From Acidithiobacillus ferridurans (GTDB taxonomy: Bacteria; Pseudomonadota; Gammaproteobacteria; Acidithiobacillales; Acidithiobacillaceae): a stretch of DNA of 64,000 nt. This document shows, one piece after another, positions 52,060-61,747 of this stretch (positions within the stretch are counted from its first letter, which is position 1; the number at the start of each line of letters is the position of its first letter). Both the position numbers and the translations under genes were made by a program. The DNA is taken from contig NZ_AP018795.1 of assembly GCF_003966655.1 (NCBI RefSeq), positions 620,001-684,000 on the forward strand, written 5' to 3'. The notes under the pieces were generated by a model. It was not told where the DNA came from. It did not search any database and was given only the letters and a program-made list of their open reading frames with translations.

Positions 52060-52668
52060 ATGGCGCTTAACGACCACAGCGTTGCAAGCGAAAGCGGCGC
52101 ACACGATTTTGACAACACTACCAAGATCATCCATCTGGCCATGGCCATCGTCCTGACGCTGCAGATGGGTATTGGCCTGCTGGTCCATGATCCGCAGACC
52201 AGGTTCTTTTTATACCTGCATGAGTATGTCGGCATACTGTCGGCGCTGGTCATTTTCGTCGAGTGGTTATGGATCTATACCGCATCGCAGTTTTCCGTTT
52301 TATTTCCATGGAACCGTGCCGGTATATCACTTGTTGTGAAGGATATCAGAAACCTGGGGAGACATAGGCTTCCGGAAGGTGGCGATACCGTGGGACTGTC
52401 CGGATTTTGGCATGGCATTGGTATATTGTCGTTTACGTTTATGGCATTGACCGGAACCATCCTGCTTTTTGTTTTGCCCGGCGGACATTCCATACTCGGA
52501 CTGCACTCGACGGATTTTGTATTATACACCCGCATTTCCCTATATCACCGGCTGGTGTCCTATCTTGCATGGGTATATCTGCTTGGACACGTTCTTTTCG
52601 CCATTTTTCATCAATTGACCGGGAACGATATATTCGGGAGAATTTTTCTTTTCCGTCGGGATGGATAA
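52060..52668 (+). CDS. Cytochrome b561-type membrane protein
   Basis: A 202-residue protein with four membrane helices and conserved His in each pair (IIHLAMAIVL, LHEYVGILSAL, FWHGIGILSF, YHRLVSYLAWVYLLGHVLFAIFHQL). This is the layout of a b-type dihaem cytochrome of the Ni-Fe hydrogenase/b561 superfamily. It is a probable quinone-linked electron carrier in the inner membrane; the partner is unknown. It is near but not within the petII-like operon. Confidence 0.8.
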   Translation: MALNDHSVASESGAHDFDNTTKIIHLAMAIVLTLQMGIGLLVHDPQTRFFLYLHEYVGILSALVIFVEWLWIYTASQFSVLFPWNRAGISLVVKDIRNLGRHRLPEGGDTVGLSGFWHGIGILSFTFMALTGTILLFVLPGGHSILGLHSTDFVLYTRISLYHRLVSYLAWVYLLGHVLFAIFHQLTGNDIFGRIFLFRRDG

Positions 52669-52735
52669 TCTGGTATCCGCACCACGGCGGGAAAGAGAAA
52701 AGGCCAGGAATACGATCCCAGACCTTTGCGGGAGT

Positions 52736-52812
52736 TGGTGCGCAGTACTGGAGTCGAACCAGTGACCTTCGGCTTCGGAGGCCGACGCTCTATCCATCTG
52801 AGCTAACTGCGC
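52736..52812 (-). tRNA. tRNA-Arg (CCG)
   Basis: A complete cloverleaf on the minus strand: acceptor GCGCAGT / ACTGCGC, D arm, anticodon loop CTCCGAA (anticodon CCG, codon CGG), T arm with GTTCGA, discriminator A and an encoded CCA. Confidence 0.95.
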
Positions 52813-52822
52813 GTGGGCCAGA

Positions 52823-53482
52823 TTATAGGGAACTCGCCCCACCGTTGTCCAACCTTTCCTGCGCAACTCCCTGAAAGTCCAGCGCCAGCCAGTACTGCTC
52901 CGTGGAGCGCGCACGGGAGGCCTCCGGCTTGCGCACCACGATCTTCTTGAAGTCCCGGCGCAGCGCCCGGCGCAACTCCTCCGCGCCGGACCCCATAAAT
53001 ACCTTGATCAGCAGCGCTCCGCCCGGCACCAGCCAGCGATGGGCCATGTCCAGAGCCAGCTCTGCGAGATCAATGGCGCGGGCCTGATCGACACTGGCAA
53101 TACCGGACATGTTGGGCGCCATGTCACTCATGATCAGGTCGGCGCCGCCCGGTAGGGCTTCCTGGCAGGCAGCCAGTATGGCGTCGTCGTAGACGTCGCC
53201 ACAGATTACCGTGGCATCCGCCACCGGGTCCATTGCCAGACGATCCACCGCCACCAGCCGCCCCTTCCTGCCGATCAACGGCGCCGCCACCTGCGTCCAG
53301 CCCCCCGGCGCCGCGCCCACATCCAGCACCCGCATGCCCGGCCGGATCAGGTGATCCTTCTGCTGAATCTCCAGCAATTTGTAGCTCGCCCGCGAGCGAT
53401 ACCCCTCTTTCATGGCGCGCTGCACAAATGGGTCTTTGAAATGTTCCTTCAGCCACTTCTCACTGGATTTACTTCTTGCCAA
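52823..53482 (-). CDS. rlmE: 23S rRNA (uridine-2'-O-)-methyltransferase RlmE
   Basis: A 219-residue FtsJ/RrmJ-type enzyme methylating the 23S rRNA A-loop uridine (U2552 in E. coli). SAM loop VLDVGAAPGGWTQVAA (~53-68), and the K-D-K-E catalytic set can be placed (K in SRASYKL, D in MSDMAPN ~128, K in LLIKVF ~168, E in the C-terminus). A TTG start at 53482 follows GGAGGTG; no ATG fits the family N-terminus. Divergent from yhbY, as in many gammaproteobacteria. Confidence 0.93.
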   Translation of the reverse strand: MARSKSSEKWLKEHFKDPFVQRAMKEGYRSRASYKLLEIQQKDHLIRPGMRVLDVGAAPGGWTQVAAPLIGRKGRLVAVDRLAMDPVADATVICGDVYDDAILAACQEALPGGADLIMSDMAPNMSGIASVDQARAIDLAELALDMAHRWLVPGGALLIKVFMGSGAEELRRALRRDFKKIVVRKPEASRARSTEQYWLALDFQGVAQERLDNGGASSL

Positions 53483-53577
53483 AACGCACCTCCGGGCCAG
53501 GCTTTGACCCCCGCCCTCTGCAAACGTACACTCTGCCGCTACACCCATAGCGGCCCAACCAGACTGACGAGGATACC

Positions 53578-53862
53578 ATGCTGGACGCGAAACATAGACA
53601 AGCCCTGCGTGGACAGGCACACGCCCTCAAACCCGTCGTCATCATCGGTGCCCACGGCATCACCGACGCCGTTCTCGCCGAACTGGAGGTCGCCATCCAC
53701 GCCCACGAACTCGTAAAGGTACGTCTACCCCAGGTATCCCATGACGAACGCGATGACATGATAAGGACCTTGTCTACCACCAGCCATGCCGACATTGTCG
53801 GCCACATCGGGCGCGTGCTCATTCTCTACCGCCCCCGCCCGGCTGCGGCGCCCAAACGCTGA
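53578..53862 (+). CDS. yhbY: CRS1/YhbY-domain RNA-binding protein
   Basis: A 94-residue CRM-domain protein: LRGQAHALKPVVIIGAHGIT with the G-x-x-G loop near 26-29, then AVLAELEVAIHAHELVKVRL. It binds pre-50S ribosomal particles in E. coli. It is divergent from rlmE, supporting a ribosome-assembly role. Confidence 0.92.
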   Translation: MLDAKHRQALRGQAHALKPVVIIGAHGITDAVLAELEVAIHAHELVKVRLPQVSHDERDDMIRTLSTTSHADIVGHIGRVLILYRPRPAAAPKR

Positions 53863-53951
53863 TCGGTCCGCCGGTATAGCTTGGCAGCCCACCTCAAGAC
53901 CGTTAGACTGTTTCTGAATCGCAACACCGACCAGCGGACCGGAGCAGACCC

Positions 53952-54335
53952 ATGGAAGACCAGCCCCCCACAGAAATCCAGATCAGCGTCGAGACTCGCT
54001 ATCTGCCGGAGCAATCCAGCCCGGAGCAGGAGCACTTCGCCTTCGCCTATCAGATCACGATGCTGAATAACGGCCCGCAGACGGCGCAGCTCCTCAGCCG
54101 TCACTGGATCATTACCGATGCGGAAGGTCATATCCAGGAAGTCAAAGGGCCCGGCGTGGTTGGAGAACAGCCCACGCTGCAGCCTGGACAACGCTTCCGT
54201 TATACCAGCGGGTCCGTCCTGTCCACGCCCGTAGGCAGCATGCACGGCACTTTCGAGTGGGTCAGCGATACCGGCGAAAGTTTCGTGGTTCCCATCCCCG
54301 CCTTTCGCCTGGCGGTGGCGACCGTCTTCCATTGA
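53952..54335 (+). CDS. apaG: ApaG/DUF525 protein
   Basis: A 127-residue protein covering the whole ApaG fold (FAFAYQITMLNNGPQTAQLLSRHWIITDAEG, then GPGVVGEQPTLQPGQRFRYTSG, G-x-M-x-G-x-F). Fibronectin-III-like; the molecular role is unknown. Its stop overlaps the TTG start of the methyltransferase. Confidence 0.93.
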   Translation: MEDQPPTEIQISVETRYLPEQSSPEQEHFAFAYQITMLNNGPQTAQLLSRHWIITDAEGHIQEVKGPGVVGEQPTLQPGQRFRYTSGSVLSTPVGSMHGTFEWVSDTGESFVVPIPAFRLAVATVFH

Positions 54336-54937
54336 GCCGCCAGAGCCTGCAGCGCGCCTATGCGCTCTGGGCGCCCATATACGATTCGGCGGTGCGCAGC
54401 TTCTCTGCCCCCCTGCGGCAAAGCAGCCTCAGCCATATTCCGCAAGGACCCTGCCGCGTCCTGGTCGATGGCATCGGCACCGGGCTGGACATTCCTTATC
54501 TGCCCGCCCACTGCGAAGCCATCGGCATCGACCTCACCCACAGCATGCTCCGCCGCGCCCGCAGATCATCGCCTCATTTTTCGCTGGTCCAGGCAGATGC
54601 CGAGGCTTTGCCCTTCCCGGACGGTTGCTTCGACGTTATCGTCATGCATCTCATACTGGCCGTCGTACCCCATGCCGGCCTGGCATTAGCGGAGGCCAGC
54701 CGCGTCCTCCAACCCGGCGGCCGGATACTGGTCCTCGACAAGTTCCTGCGCCCCGGTGAACGCGCCTTCTGGCGACGCCTGCTTGCTCCCCTGTCCGGCC
54801 CCGTTGCCACCCACACCGACCTGGTGTTTGAAGACCTTCTGACCCAGCGCCCGGAACTGCACCGCTGCAGCGATACACCGGCCGCTGTCGGCGGCTGGTT
54901 CCGTCTGATCGTTCTGGAAAAATCTGACACCATGTGA
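54332..54937 (+). CDS. Class I SAM-dependent methyltransferase (UbiE/Methyltransf_11 type)
   Basis: A 201-residue protein from a TTG at 54332 that overlaps the apaG stop. SAM motif I is weakened (VLVDGIGTGLDIPYL), with motif II VQADAEALPFPDGCFDVIVMHLILAVVP and post-motif VLQPGGRILVLDKFLRPGERAF. The YALWAPIYDS start is usual for UbiE/COQ5 relatives. The substrate is unknown. Confidence 0.82.
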   Translation: MSRQSLQRAYALWAPIYDSAVRSFSAPLRQSSLSHIPQGPCRVLVDGIGTGLDIPYLPAHCEAIGIDLTHSMLRRARRSSPHFSLVQADAEALPFPDGCFDVIVMHLILAVVPHAGLALAEASRVLQPGGRILVLDKFLRPGERAFWRRLLAPLSGPVATHTDLVFEDLLTQRPELHRCSDTPAAVGGWFRLIVLEKSDTM

Positions 54938-54940
54938 CAT

Positions 54941-54981
54941 GGAAATGGCCCGAAGCCTTCTATCGGCTCCGGGCCATTTCC
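54941..54981. terminator. Bidirectional terminator hairpin
   Basis: GGAAATGGCCCG and CGGGCCATTTCC form a perfect 12-bp stem enclosing an inner GCC/GGC pair, between the convergent methyltransferase and typA genes. Confidence 0.85.
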
Positions 54982-55004
54982 GCTCATTCCTCTACGGCGA
55001 CGTT

Positions 55005-56822
55005 CTATCCGCCGCCACGCGACGCCTTCTTGCGCTCGTTCTCCGTCAGATAACGCTTGCGAATACGAATGGACTGCGGCGTCGCCTCTACCAATTCATC
55101 GTCCGCAATGAACTCCACCGCCGCCTCCAGCGTCAGCTTGATCGGCGGCGTCAGCATGATGTTTTCGTCTGAGCCCGATGCCCGCATATTGGTCAGCTTC
55201 TTTTCCTTGAGCGGATTGACCACCAGATCGTTGTCGCGGGTATGGATACCAATGACCATGCCCTCGTAGACCTTGTCGCCGGGGCTCACAAACATCCGGC
55301 CGCGTTCCTGCAGGTTAAACAGGGCGAATCCAACCACTTCGCCCTCTTCCGCCGAGATCAGCACGCCGTTGTTACGGGAAGGGATGCTGCCCTTTACCGG
55401 ACCGTAGTTATCAAAAATATGGCTGATGACTCCGGTGCCGGACGTGGCCGTCAAAAATTCGGTGTGGAAACCGATGAGACCCCGTGCGGGAATCCGGTAC
55501 TCCAGCCGCACGCGGCCCCGGCCATCGGGAATCATGTCCTGCAATTCGCCGCGCCGGATACCCAGGCGTTCCATAATGGTGCCCTGATGCTGTTCTTCCA
55601 GGTCGATGGTCAGCGCTTCATAGGGCTCTTCCCAGACGCCGTCCACCTGGCGCTGAATCACCCGGGGCCGTGATACCGCCAGCTCGTAGCCCTCGCGGCG
55701 CATGTTTTCTACCAGAATGGTCAGGTGCAGCTCGCCGCGCCCGGAGACCATGAACACATCGGCGTTGTCGGTATCTTCCACCCGCAGGGCGACATTGGTC
55801 AGCAACTCGCGATAAAGACGCTCGCGCAACTGGCGACTGGTGACAAACTTGCCTTCCCGGCCCGCGAAGGGGCTGGTATTGACCTGAAACGTCATGTTCA
55901 GGGTGGGCTCATCGATGGGTTTCCACGGTAGGGCATCCGGCGCTTCGGGCGCCGCGATGGTGGCCCCGATGGAGGGCTCTTCAATGCCGGTTACGGCGAC
56001 AATGTCGCCCACCGTAGCACTTTCCCACGGCACCCGCTTGAGGCCGTCGAAGCCGAGGAGCTGAAGGATGCGCGCCTTGGTCTGGGTCTTGTCGACACCG
56101 TGAATCAACACGATATCCTGACCGGGACGCATGCTGCCGCGACGGATGCGTCCTACCGCAATACGCCCCACATAATTGGAGTAATCGAGGTCGGCAATCT
56201 GCATCTGCAGAGGGCCATCGGGATCTCCTTGCGGGGCCGCCACCTTATCGAGGATCATCTCAAAGAGGGGCTTCATGTCACCGGAGCGGACTTCGGGATC
56301 TTCCCCCGCGTAGCCCTGCAGACCGGAGGCATAGATCACCGGAAAATCCAGTTGGTCTTCCGTCGCACCCAGCTTGTCGAAGAGGTCAAAGGTGGCACTG
56401 ATGACATAGTCGGCGCGGGCGCCGGGGCGATCCACCTTATTGATGACCACGATCGGCTTGAGGCCCAGTTCCAGCGCCTTGCGGGTGACGAAACGGGTCT
56501 GCGGCATGGGGCCTTCGACGGCATCCACCAGCAGCAACACGCCGTCCACCATACCCAGCACCCGTTCCACCTCGGCGCCGAAATCGGCATGGCCGGGGGT
56601 GTCGACGATGTTGATGTGGGTGTCGCCCCACTGCACCGCCGTATTCTTGGCCATGATGGTGATGCCGCGCTCCTTTTCCAGGTCGTTGCTGTCCATCACC
56701 CGCTCTTCCAGTTGCTGGTGGGCGGCAAAGGTACCGGACTGGCGCAGGAGCTGATCCACCAGCGTGGTCTTGCCGTGATCCACGTGGGCGATGATGGCGA
56801 TGTTACGGATTTGACGAGCCAC
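55005..56822 (-). CDS. typA: Ribosome-associated GTPase TypA/BipA
   Basis: A 605-residue translational GTPase starting at a GTG (56822) after GGGGAA. G1 AHVDHGKT (~11-18), G2 in ERGITI, G3 DTPGHADFG (~75-83), G4 NKVD. Domain order matches EF-G-like G domain, beta-barrel, EF-G III/V folds and the TypA C-domain. It supports 50S assembly and stress or low-temperature growth. The upstream extension of the frame is not conserved. Confidence 0.95.
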   Translation of the reverse strand: MARQIRNIAIIAHVDHGKTTLVDQLLRQSGTFAAHQQLEERVMDSNDLEKERGITIMAKNTAVQWGDTHINIVDTPGHADFGAEVERVLGMVDGVLLLVDAVEGPMPQTRFVTRKALELGLKPIVVINKVDRPGARADYVISATFDLFDKLGATEDQLDFPVIYASGLQGYAGEDPEVRSGDMKPLFEMILDKVAAPQGDPDGPLQMQIADLDYSNYVGRIAVGRIRRGSMRPGQDIVLIHGVDKTQTKARILQLLGFDGLKRVPWESATVGDIVAVTGIEEPSIGATIAAPEAPDALPWKPIDEPTLNMTFQVNTSPFAGREGKFVTSRQLRERLYRELLTNVALRVEDTDNADVFMVSGRGELHLTILVENMRREGYELAVSRPRVIQRQVDGVWEEPYEALTIDLEEQHQGTIMERLGIRRGELQDMIPDGRGRVRLEYRIPARGLIGFHTEFLTATSGTGVISHIFDNYGPVKGSIPSRNNGVLISAEEGEVVGFALFNLQERGRMFVSPGDKVYEGMVIGIHTRDNDLVVNPLKEKKLTNMRASGSDENIMLTPPIKLTLEAAVEFIADDELVEATPQSIRIRKRYLTENERKKASRGGG

Positions 56823-56922
56823 TGATATTCCCCAAAAAACGGTCATAAGAAAAAACGCCGGGGCCACAAGCCCCGCAGCGGGCTTTCTTATAACGGTATA
56901 CATCCCAAAAAGCAAATAAAAA

Positions 56923-56940
56923 CCGCCCCCGAAGGGGCGG
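56923..56940 (-). terminator. Terminator of the porin gene
   Basis: Read on the minus strand, CCGCCCC-TTC-GGGGCGG type stem-loop followed by TTTTTATTT, 40 bases beyond the porin stop. Confidence 0.85.
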
Positions 56941-56979
56941 CAATGGGGCCACCGAAGCGGCCCGAAGGCTTATTTGAAC

Positions 56980-58197
56980 TTAGAAGCCGGCCTGGAACTG
57001 CAGCATCAGGGTGTTATAGGCAACACCGTTGATGGGGGCAATGCCGTTGCTGGAGGTACCATAAACATTATTGATGGAACCGCCACGGGTCGCCAGAATG
57101 TAGTTCAACTGCACTTCGGCGGCGTGGGGATTGTTTGGGTTGACGTAGTAGTTCAAGCCCACGGTGGCATTACCCAGGGTGCCCTGACCATGGACCGCAT
57201 ACTGGTCATAGCGCGCGGCAGCCTCGACGTCCAGCCAGTCGGGGGTCAGCGTCATCTCGTACAGGTTGGCGGCGAGTTCCGCATGCCAATCGGTAGCGGA
57301 ATAAGTGACCGGGGCATACGACGGGTTGGTATTCAGGTAAGACCATGCGGGCACGCCGGAAGCCTTGGTGAATCCCGCACCGTAGTGGATGCCCATCATC
57401 CCGCCCTGGACGCCAACGTTCCAACTGGTCAGGTTGTCGGTACCACGCCCGGTCGCTGTACCCATACTGCCGCTCAGTTCCGCGGTCAGCAGCGGGCCCA
57501 TGCTGTACTTCAACATGCCGGAAACGATGTACTTGCCGTTGCCGTTGAGGAGTCCGCTCTGACCACCGCCAAAGGTGTTGCCGTTACTGAAGACGGTATA
57601 ATTGTCCAATGAGGTATTATCAAACATACCCACGGCATAGCCGATGCCTGTACCCATCACGTCGTCGGCATGGAGCATGGCGCCAGCGGAGCGTCCGGGC
57701 AGCAGGGACTGGTTCATATTGCGGTAGATGAACATCAGTTCATTGCCCGCGGTGCCGGTGTATTCCAAACCTTCCGGGGTCTTGAACTTGCCGACCTCCA
57801 ACTGGGCGAAGGGCACCGGCGCAAAGTTGATCCAAGCATCCATCAACTGTGCCTGAGCGCCGCCTATGACATTGCCGCCGAGGCCGTTGTTGAGCAAGCC
57901 ACCGGAATGCGGGAACAGAGCGTTTGCGTTGCCGAGGCCCGCCTCGTCATAAGCGCCCTGGATGTAATAGGTCACGCCGGGAACCGCTTCGCCCTTGAAA
58001 CCCAGACGGACGCGGTTGCCACCAAAAATGAGGCCATTGGAACTGCCGGGGCCGGTGCCAAACTGCTGGGCGCCGGTGATCTGGGCATAACCGAACACCA
58101 CAGGGCCGGTGTCCGCGTTGGAAGTGTCTGCGGCGAAAGCGACGCCGGGGACCACAAAAGCCGCTGCTACGGCCAAAGCTACGAGATTCTTCTTCAT
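56980..58197 (-). CDS. Outer membrane porin
   Basis: A 405-residue protein with signal peptide (MKKNLVALAVAAAFVVPGVAFA) and a beta-barrel of alternating residues ending in F (LMLQFQAGF), the outer-membrane C-terminal signature. FGGNRVRLGFKGEAVPGVTYYIQGAYDEA and LEVGKFKTPEGLEYT resemble phosphate/anion-selective (OprO/P-like) porins. GAGGAGGAG precedes the start. Transported solute unknown. Single-gene unit with its own terminator. Confidence 0.85.
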   Translation of the reverse strand: MKKNLVALAVAAAFVVPGVAFAADTSNADTGPVVFGYAQITGAQQFGTGPGSSNGLIFGGNRVRLGFKGEAVPGVTYYIQGAYDEAGLGNANALFPHSGGLLNNGLGGNVIGGAQAQLMDAWINFAPVPFAQLEVGKFKTPEGLEYTGTAGNELMFIYRNMNQSLLPGRSAGAMLHADDVMGTGIGYAVGMFDNTSLDNYTVFSNGNTFGGGQSGLLNGNGKYIVSGMLKYSMGPLLTAELSGSMGTATGRGTDNLTSWNVGVQGGMMGIHYGAGFTKASGVPAWSYLNTNPSYAPVTYSATDWHAELAANLYEMTLTPDWLDVEAAARYDQYAVHGQGTLGNATVGLNYYVNPNNPHAAEVQLNYILATRGGSINNVYGTSSNGIAPINGVAYNTLMLQFQAGF

Positions 58198-58384
58198 GAC
58201 TAGGCTCCTCCTCGAGAGCAGTGTTTCAAATACTACAGTGCAAGTTATAGCACCGGTGCGAACACGTTGCAACATTTCCACAACACCTTTTTTGCAACGC
58301 GCCGTCAATTTTATACACCGATATGCTTATCGAGGTCCACGTTTGACACAGATAGTCGGCCACGGCTATTATTCGCCCCTGTTT

Positions 58385-58458
58385 TGGGGGATCGTCTAGC
58401 GGTAGGACCGCGGACTCTGACTCCGCTAACCGTGGTTCGAATCCACGTCCCCCAGCCA
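58385..58458 (+). tRNA. tRNA-Gln (CTG)
   Basis: A complete cloverleaf: acceptor TGGGGGA / TCCCCCA, anticodon loop CTCTGAC (anticodon CTG, codon CAG), T arm GGTTCGAATCC, discriminator G and an encoded CCA. Confidence 0.96.
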
Positions 58459-58514
58459 AATAAAAACGCTGACGCGTACTGTCCTCCCTGGACAGACATT
58501 GCTAAACTCATGGC

Positions 58515-59408
58515 ATGAACCATTCCCATACGGATTCCGCGTTGCCCGCCCTGCGTTTTACCAAAATGCAGGGCTTGGGTAACGACTTCGTCGTTTTTGA
58601 TGGCATCCGTCAGCGCGTCGATCTACCCCCAGAGAGGATCCGCGCCATCGCCGACCGCCACTTCGGCATCGGCTGCGATCAGATCCTGCTGGTGGAGGCC
58701 GCCGCATCCCCCGATTGCGACTTCCGTTACCGCATCTTCAATGCCGATGGCGGCGAGGTGGCGCAGTGCGGCAATGGCGCCCGCTGCTTTGCCGTCTTCG
58801 TGCGCCGCGCCGGGCTCACCGGCAAGGACATCATCACCGTCGAGACTCGGGCGGGGCGGCTGATCCTGCATCACCGGGGGAACGGGGATATCACCGTCAA
58901 TATGGGTGTTCCACAACTCGTCCCCGCCGATGTCCCCTTCCGCGCCGATGAAGAATCTCCCGAATACCTGCTGTCCGCGGGGAAGCACACCCTGCGCATC
59001 GCCGCCGTTGGCATGGGCAACCCCCACGCAGTGCTGCGTGTCGCGAGCGCGGCGGAGGCCCAGGTAGCCACTCTGGGTCCGCAGATCGAAACACACCCGG
59101 CCTTTCCCGAGCGCTGCAACGTGGGCTTCATGGAAATCCGCGACCGCAACCATATTCAACTGCGGGTCTGGGAACGCGGCGCGGGTGAAACCCTGGCCTG
59201 CGGCAGCAATGCCTGTGCGGCCGTGGTGGCGGGCATCCGCTGGGATGAACTGGATCATGCGGTGGCGGTGGCCCTGCCCGGCGGCACTCTGGAGATCGAA
59301 TGGGCGGGTCCTGGACATTCCGTGATGATGACCGGTCCGGCGCAGGTGGTTTTCGACGGCGTCTGGCCGCTACCGGCAAAGATCCAACACATTGAAGAGG
59401 GATCATGA
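58515..59408 (+). CDS. dapF: Diaminopimelate epimerase
   Basis: A 297-residue enzyme interconverting LL- and meso-DAP for lysine and peptidoglycan. The two catalytic Cys are in QCGNGARCF (~84) and ACGSNACAA (~235). The N-terminal signature KMQGLGNDFVV is intact. It heads a compact run dapF - small gene - DUF484 - xerC - hslVU. Confidence 0.95.
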   Translation: MNHSHTDSALPALRFTKMQGLGNDFVVFDGIRQRVDLPPERIRAIADRHFGIGCDQILLVEAAASPDCDFRYRIFNADGGEVAQCGNGARCFAVFVRRAGLTGKDIITVETRAGRLILHHRGNGDITVNMGVPQLVPADVPFRADEESPEYLLSAGKHTLRIAAVGMGNPHAVLRVASAAEAQVATLGPQIETHPAFPERCNVGFMEIRDRNHIQLRVWERGAGETLACGSNACAAVVAGIRWDELDHAVAVALPGGTLEIEWAGPGHSVMMTGPAQVVFDGVWPLPAKIQHIEEGS

Positions 59409-59409
59409 C

Positions 59410-59586
59410 ATGCGGGATACGACATTGGAGGCGGTTGCCAAGGGTTTGAACAGTGATACGGCGGCGTTGGCCTTTCTGCACAAACTCGATGATGAGGAAG
59501 GTGAAACGCTGGCGCGCCTGATCGCTGCGCTGGAGGTTCACGGTGCCTCGGAACGCTACAGCGATACCCACTGGGAGGATGACTGA
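59410..59586 (+). CDS. Small acidic hypothetical protein
   Basis: A 58-residue acidic protein starting at an ATG one base after the dapF stop, with GAAGAGGGA upstream, and ending directly before the DUF484 GTG. No family recognised. The helical centre (AALAFLHKLDDEEGETLARLIAALEV) and tight operon position make it a likely real gene. Confidence 0.6.
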   Translation: MRDTTLEAVAKGLNSDTAALAFLHKLDDEEGETLARLIAALEVHGASERYSDTHWEDD

Positions 59587-60270
59587 GTGGCTACGGAGCC
59601 TGAACTGGAAACACAGGCGGATCAGGTCCTGGCCTATCTCCGTCGGCATCCGCAATTTTTGTGGGACCAGGAAGACCTGCTCCTCACCCTGACCCTGCCC
59701 CATGTCGGACGTGGTTCCGCTTCGTCCCTGCTGGAACGGCAGGCGCAGGTGCTGCGCGAAGAAAACCTCCGGCTGCAGCAGCGTATCAGCGCACTGCTGG
59801 GTGCCGCCCAACAGAATGCCGCACTCGGCCTGCACCTCTCCGACCTGGCTACCGAACTGTTGCAGACACCCGACTGTACCACGACCGTCAATACCGTCAT
59901 CACCCGTCTGCGGGAGGGTTTTCAGGTGGAGGAAATGGCCCTGATCGCCCGCGCACCCGTGGCCGGATTGCCCCAGTTTCTACCGTTGGAGCAGGCTGAT
60001 TTTCAGGAGATTCTGAACGGCCTGCCGTTGTTGCGCGCCGCGACCGGGCTGACCCTGAGCCCGACCCTGCGCAGCACCCTCTTCGGCGCGGCGGGGGCGG
60101 GACTGGCATCTTTTGCCCTGATCCCGCTTGCCGGTCAGCATCTGCAAGGAGGGATTCTGCTCGGCAGCCAGCACCCCGACCGCTATGCCGAGGACGCCGG
60201 GGCCGACCTGCTCGACCAGATTGCCCGTCTGGTCACGGCGGCACTGGATCGCTGCCTAGCCCCATGCTGA
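59587..60270 (+). CDS. DUF484 family protein
   Basis: A 227-residue protein from a GTG immediately after the preceding stop. The pattern VLAYLRRHPQFLWDQEDLLLTL, then SLLERQAQVLREENLRLQQRI (coiled coil) and a GAF-like C-domain is that of DUF484. This family precedes xerC in many proteobacteria (yigA-xerC). Function unknown. Confidence 0.88.
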   Translation: MATEPELETQADQVLAYLRRHPQFLWDQEDLLLTLTLPHVGRGSASSLLERQAQVLREENLRLQQRISALLGAAQQNAALGLHLSDLATELLQTPDCTTTVNTVITRLREGFQVEEMALIARAPVAGLPQFLPLEQADFQEILNGLPLLRAATGLTLSPTLRSTLFGAAGAGLASFALIPLAGQHLQGGILLGSQHPDRYAEDAGADLLDQIARLVTAALDRCLAPC

Positions 60271-61211
60271 TCGAAACCGCCGTTGCCCAATTCATCGAAA
60301 CGCTCCGGCAGGGCGGCGGGGCCAGTCCGGCCACGATCAGCGCCTATGGCCGCGACCTACATGCCTGGGCGCGGTTTTCGCTACAGCGCGGGCAGACGGA
60401 GATCGCCCAGATCGATCGCGGCAGCGTGCGCGCCTACCTCCTGGCGGAGCGCAGCCGCGGAGTGTCCATCCGCAGCCTGCGCCGACATTTCGCGGCGTTG
60501 CGCGCCCTCTATCGCCATCTGCAGCAGGATGCGCCCGAACTGCGCAATCCGGTGTCGGGGCTCGCCATGCCCAAAGCGGAGCAGCGCCTGCCCGACTGGC
60601 TGACGGTAGATCAGGCCCGCCTGCTGATGCAACCTGCCGCCTTATCCGACGTGGAAGCGGCGCCGCAGGATTTCACCGGGCTGCGGGATCAACTGATCCT
60701 GGAGCTGCTGTACTCCAGCGCCCTGCGCGTCAGCGAACTGGCGGGACTGAATCTGGGCGATCTGGACCGTCACGCGGGCACGGTACGGGTGCTGGGCAAG
60801 GGGCACAAGGAACGTATCGTGCCGGTAGGACAGCCCGCCTGGGCAGCGCTTCGCGCCTACCTTGCGGCGCGACCGGCCGTGGCGGCCAGCGGCGAGCCAG
60901 CCCTCTTCGTCAACCGGCGCGGCCAGCGGCTCACGGTGCGCAGCATTCAGGTGCGGGTCAAAAAACTCGGCGATGCGCGGCTCGGGCAGCCGCTGCATCC
61001 CCATACCCTGCGCCACAGCGCTGCCAGCCATCTGCTGCAGTCGTCCGGCGACTTGCGCGCGGTGCAGGAATATTTAGGCCATGCGGGTATTGGCACGACT
61101 GCTATCTACACCCATATGGATTATCAGCAACTGGCGCAGGTCTACGACCACGCGCACCCGCGGTCGCGACGTGGTGACCAGGACATGAAGCACTTTGAGG
61201 GAAAAACATGA
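60264..61211 (+). CDS. xerC: Site-specific tyrosine recombinase XerC
   Basis: A 315-residue recombinase. N-terminal SAM-like core-binding domain ~5-90. Catalytic residues: Arg in [11 protein letters not shown], Lys in [12 protein letters not shown]-x-x-R in [12 protein letters not shown], His in LGHAGI and Tyr in TTAIYTHMD. With XerD it resolves chromosome dimers at dif. It overlaps DUF484 and hslV. It is not mobile-element-associated here. Confidence 0.93.
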   Translation: MLIETAVAQFIETLRQGGGASPATISAYGRDLHAWARFSLQRGQTEIAQIDRGSVRAYLLAERSRGVSIRSLRRHFAALRALYRHLQQDAPELRNPVSGLAMPKAEQRLPDWLTVDQARLLMQPAALSDVEAAPQDFTGLRDQLILELLYSSALRVSELAGLNLGDLDRHAGTVRVLGKGHKERIVPVGQPAWAALRAYLAARPAVAASGEPALFVNRRGQRLTVRSIQVRVKKLGDARLGQPLHPHTLRHSAASHLLQSSGDLRAVQEYLGHAGIGTTAIYTHMDYQQLAQVYDHAHPRSRRGDQDMKHFEGKT

Positions 61212-61747
61212 CGGATTCGCAACAAATGCACGGCACCACCATCCTCTGTGTGCGGCGGGGCGCCAACGTGGTCATGGCCGGAGATGGCCAGGTGACCTTC
61301 GGCAATACGGTCATGAAGGGCAATGCCCGCAAGGTGCGCCGTATAGATCCGGGGGTGCTGACCGGTTTCGCCGGCGCCACCGCCGACGCCTTTACCCTGC
61401 TGGAGCGTTTCGAGGCCAAACTCAAGGCCCACCCCGGCCAGTTGGCCAAGGCCGCCGTGGAACTCGCCAAGGAGTGGCGCACCGACCGGGTACTGCGCCG
61501 TCTGGAGGCCATGCTCGCCGTCGCGGACGATAAACAAAGTCTGATCATCAGCGGGCAGGGCGACGTACTGGATCCCGAATACGGCATCATCGCCATCGGT
61601 TCCGGGGGGCCTTACGCCCTGGCGGCGGCGCGTGCCCTGCTGGAAAACAGCGATCTGCCCGCCCGTGAAGTCGCCGAACGCGCACTCGGCATCGCTGGCG
61701 ATATCTGCATCTATACCAACCACCAACATACGATCGAAGAGCTATGA
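61208..61747 (+). CDS. hslV: ATP-dependent protease subunit HslV
   Basis: A 179-residue peptidase subunit. The catalytic Thr is exposed after removal of a short propeptide ending MHG (T-T-I-L-C-V follows). [14 protein letters not shown] and [11 protein letters not shown] match the family. ATG overlaps xerC as ATGA. It assembles as a double hexamer with HslU. The following gene, hslU, is broken at its 5' end. Confidence 0.95.
   Translation: MTDSQQMHGTTILCVRRGANVVMAGDGQVTFGNTVMKGNARKVRRIDPGVLTGFAGATADAFTLLERFEAKLKAHPGQLAKAAVELAKEWRTDRVLRRLEAMLAVADDKQSLIISGQGDVLDPEYGIIAIGSGGPYALAAARALLENSDLPAREVAERALGIAGDICIYTNHQHTIEEL

Noticed and set aside
60264-61211. Tyrosine recombinase as sign of an integrated element
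   Set aside because: It sits in the standard DUF484-xerC-hslVU order and matches XerC; no attachment repeats at the nearby tRNAs were seen.
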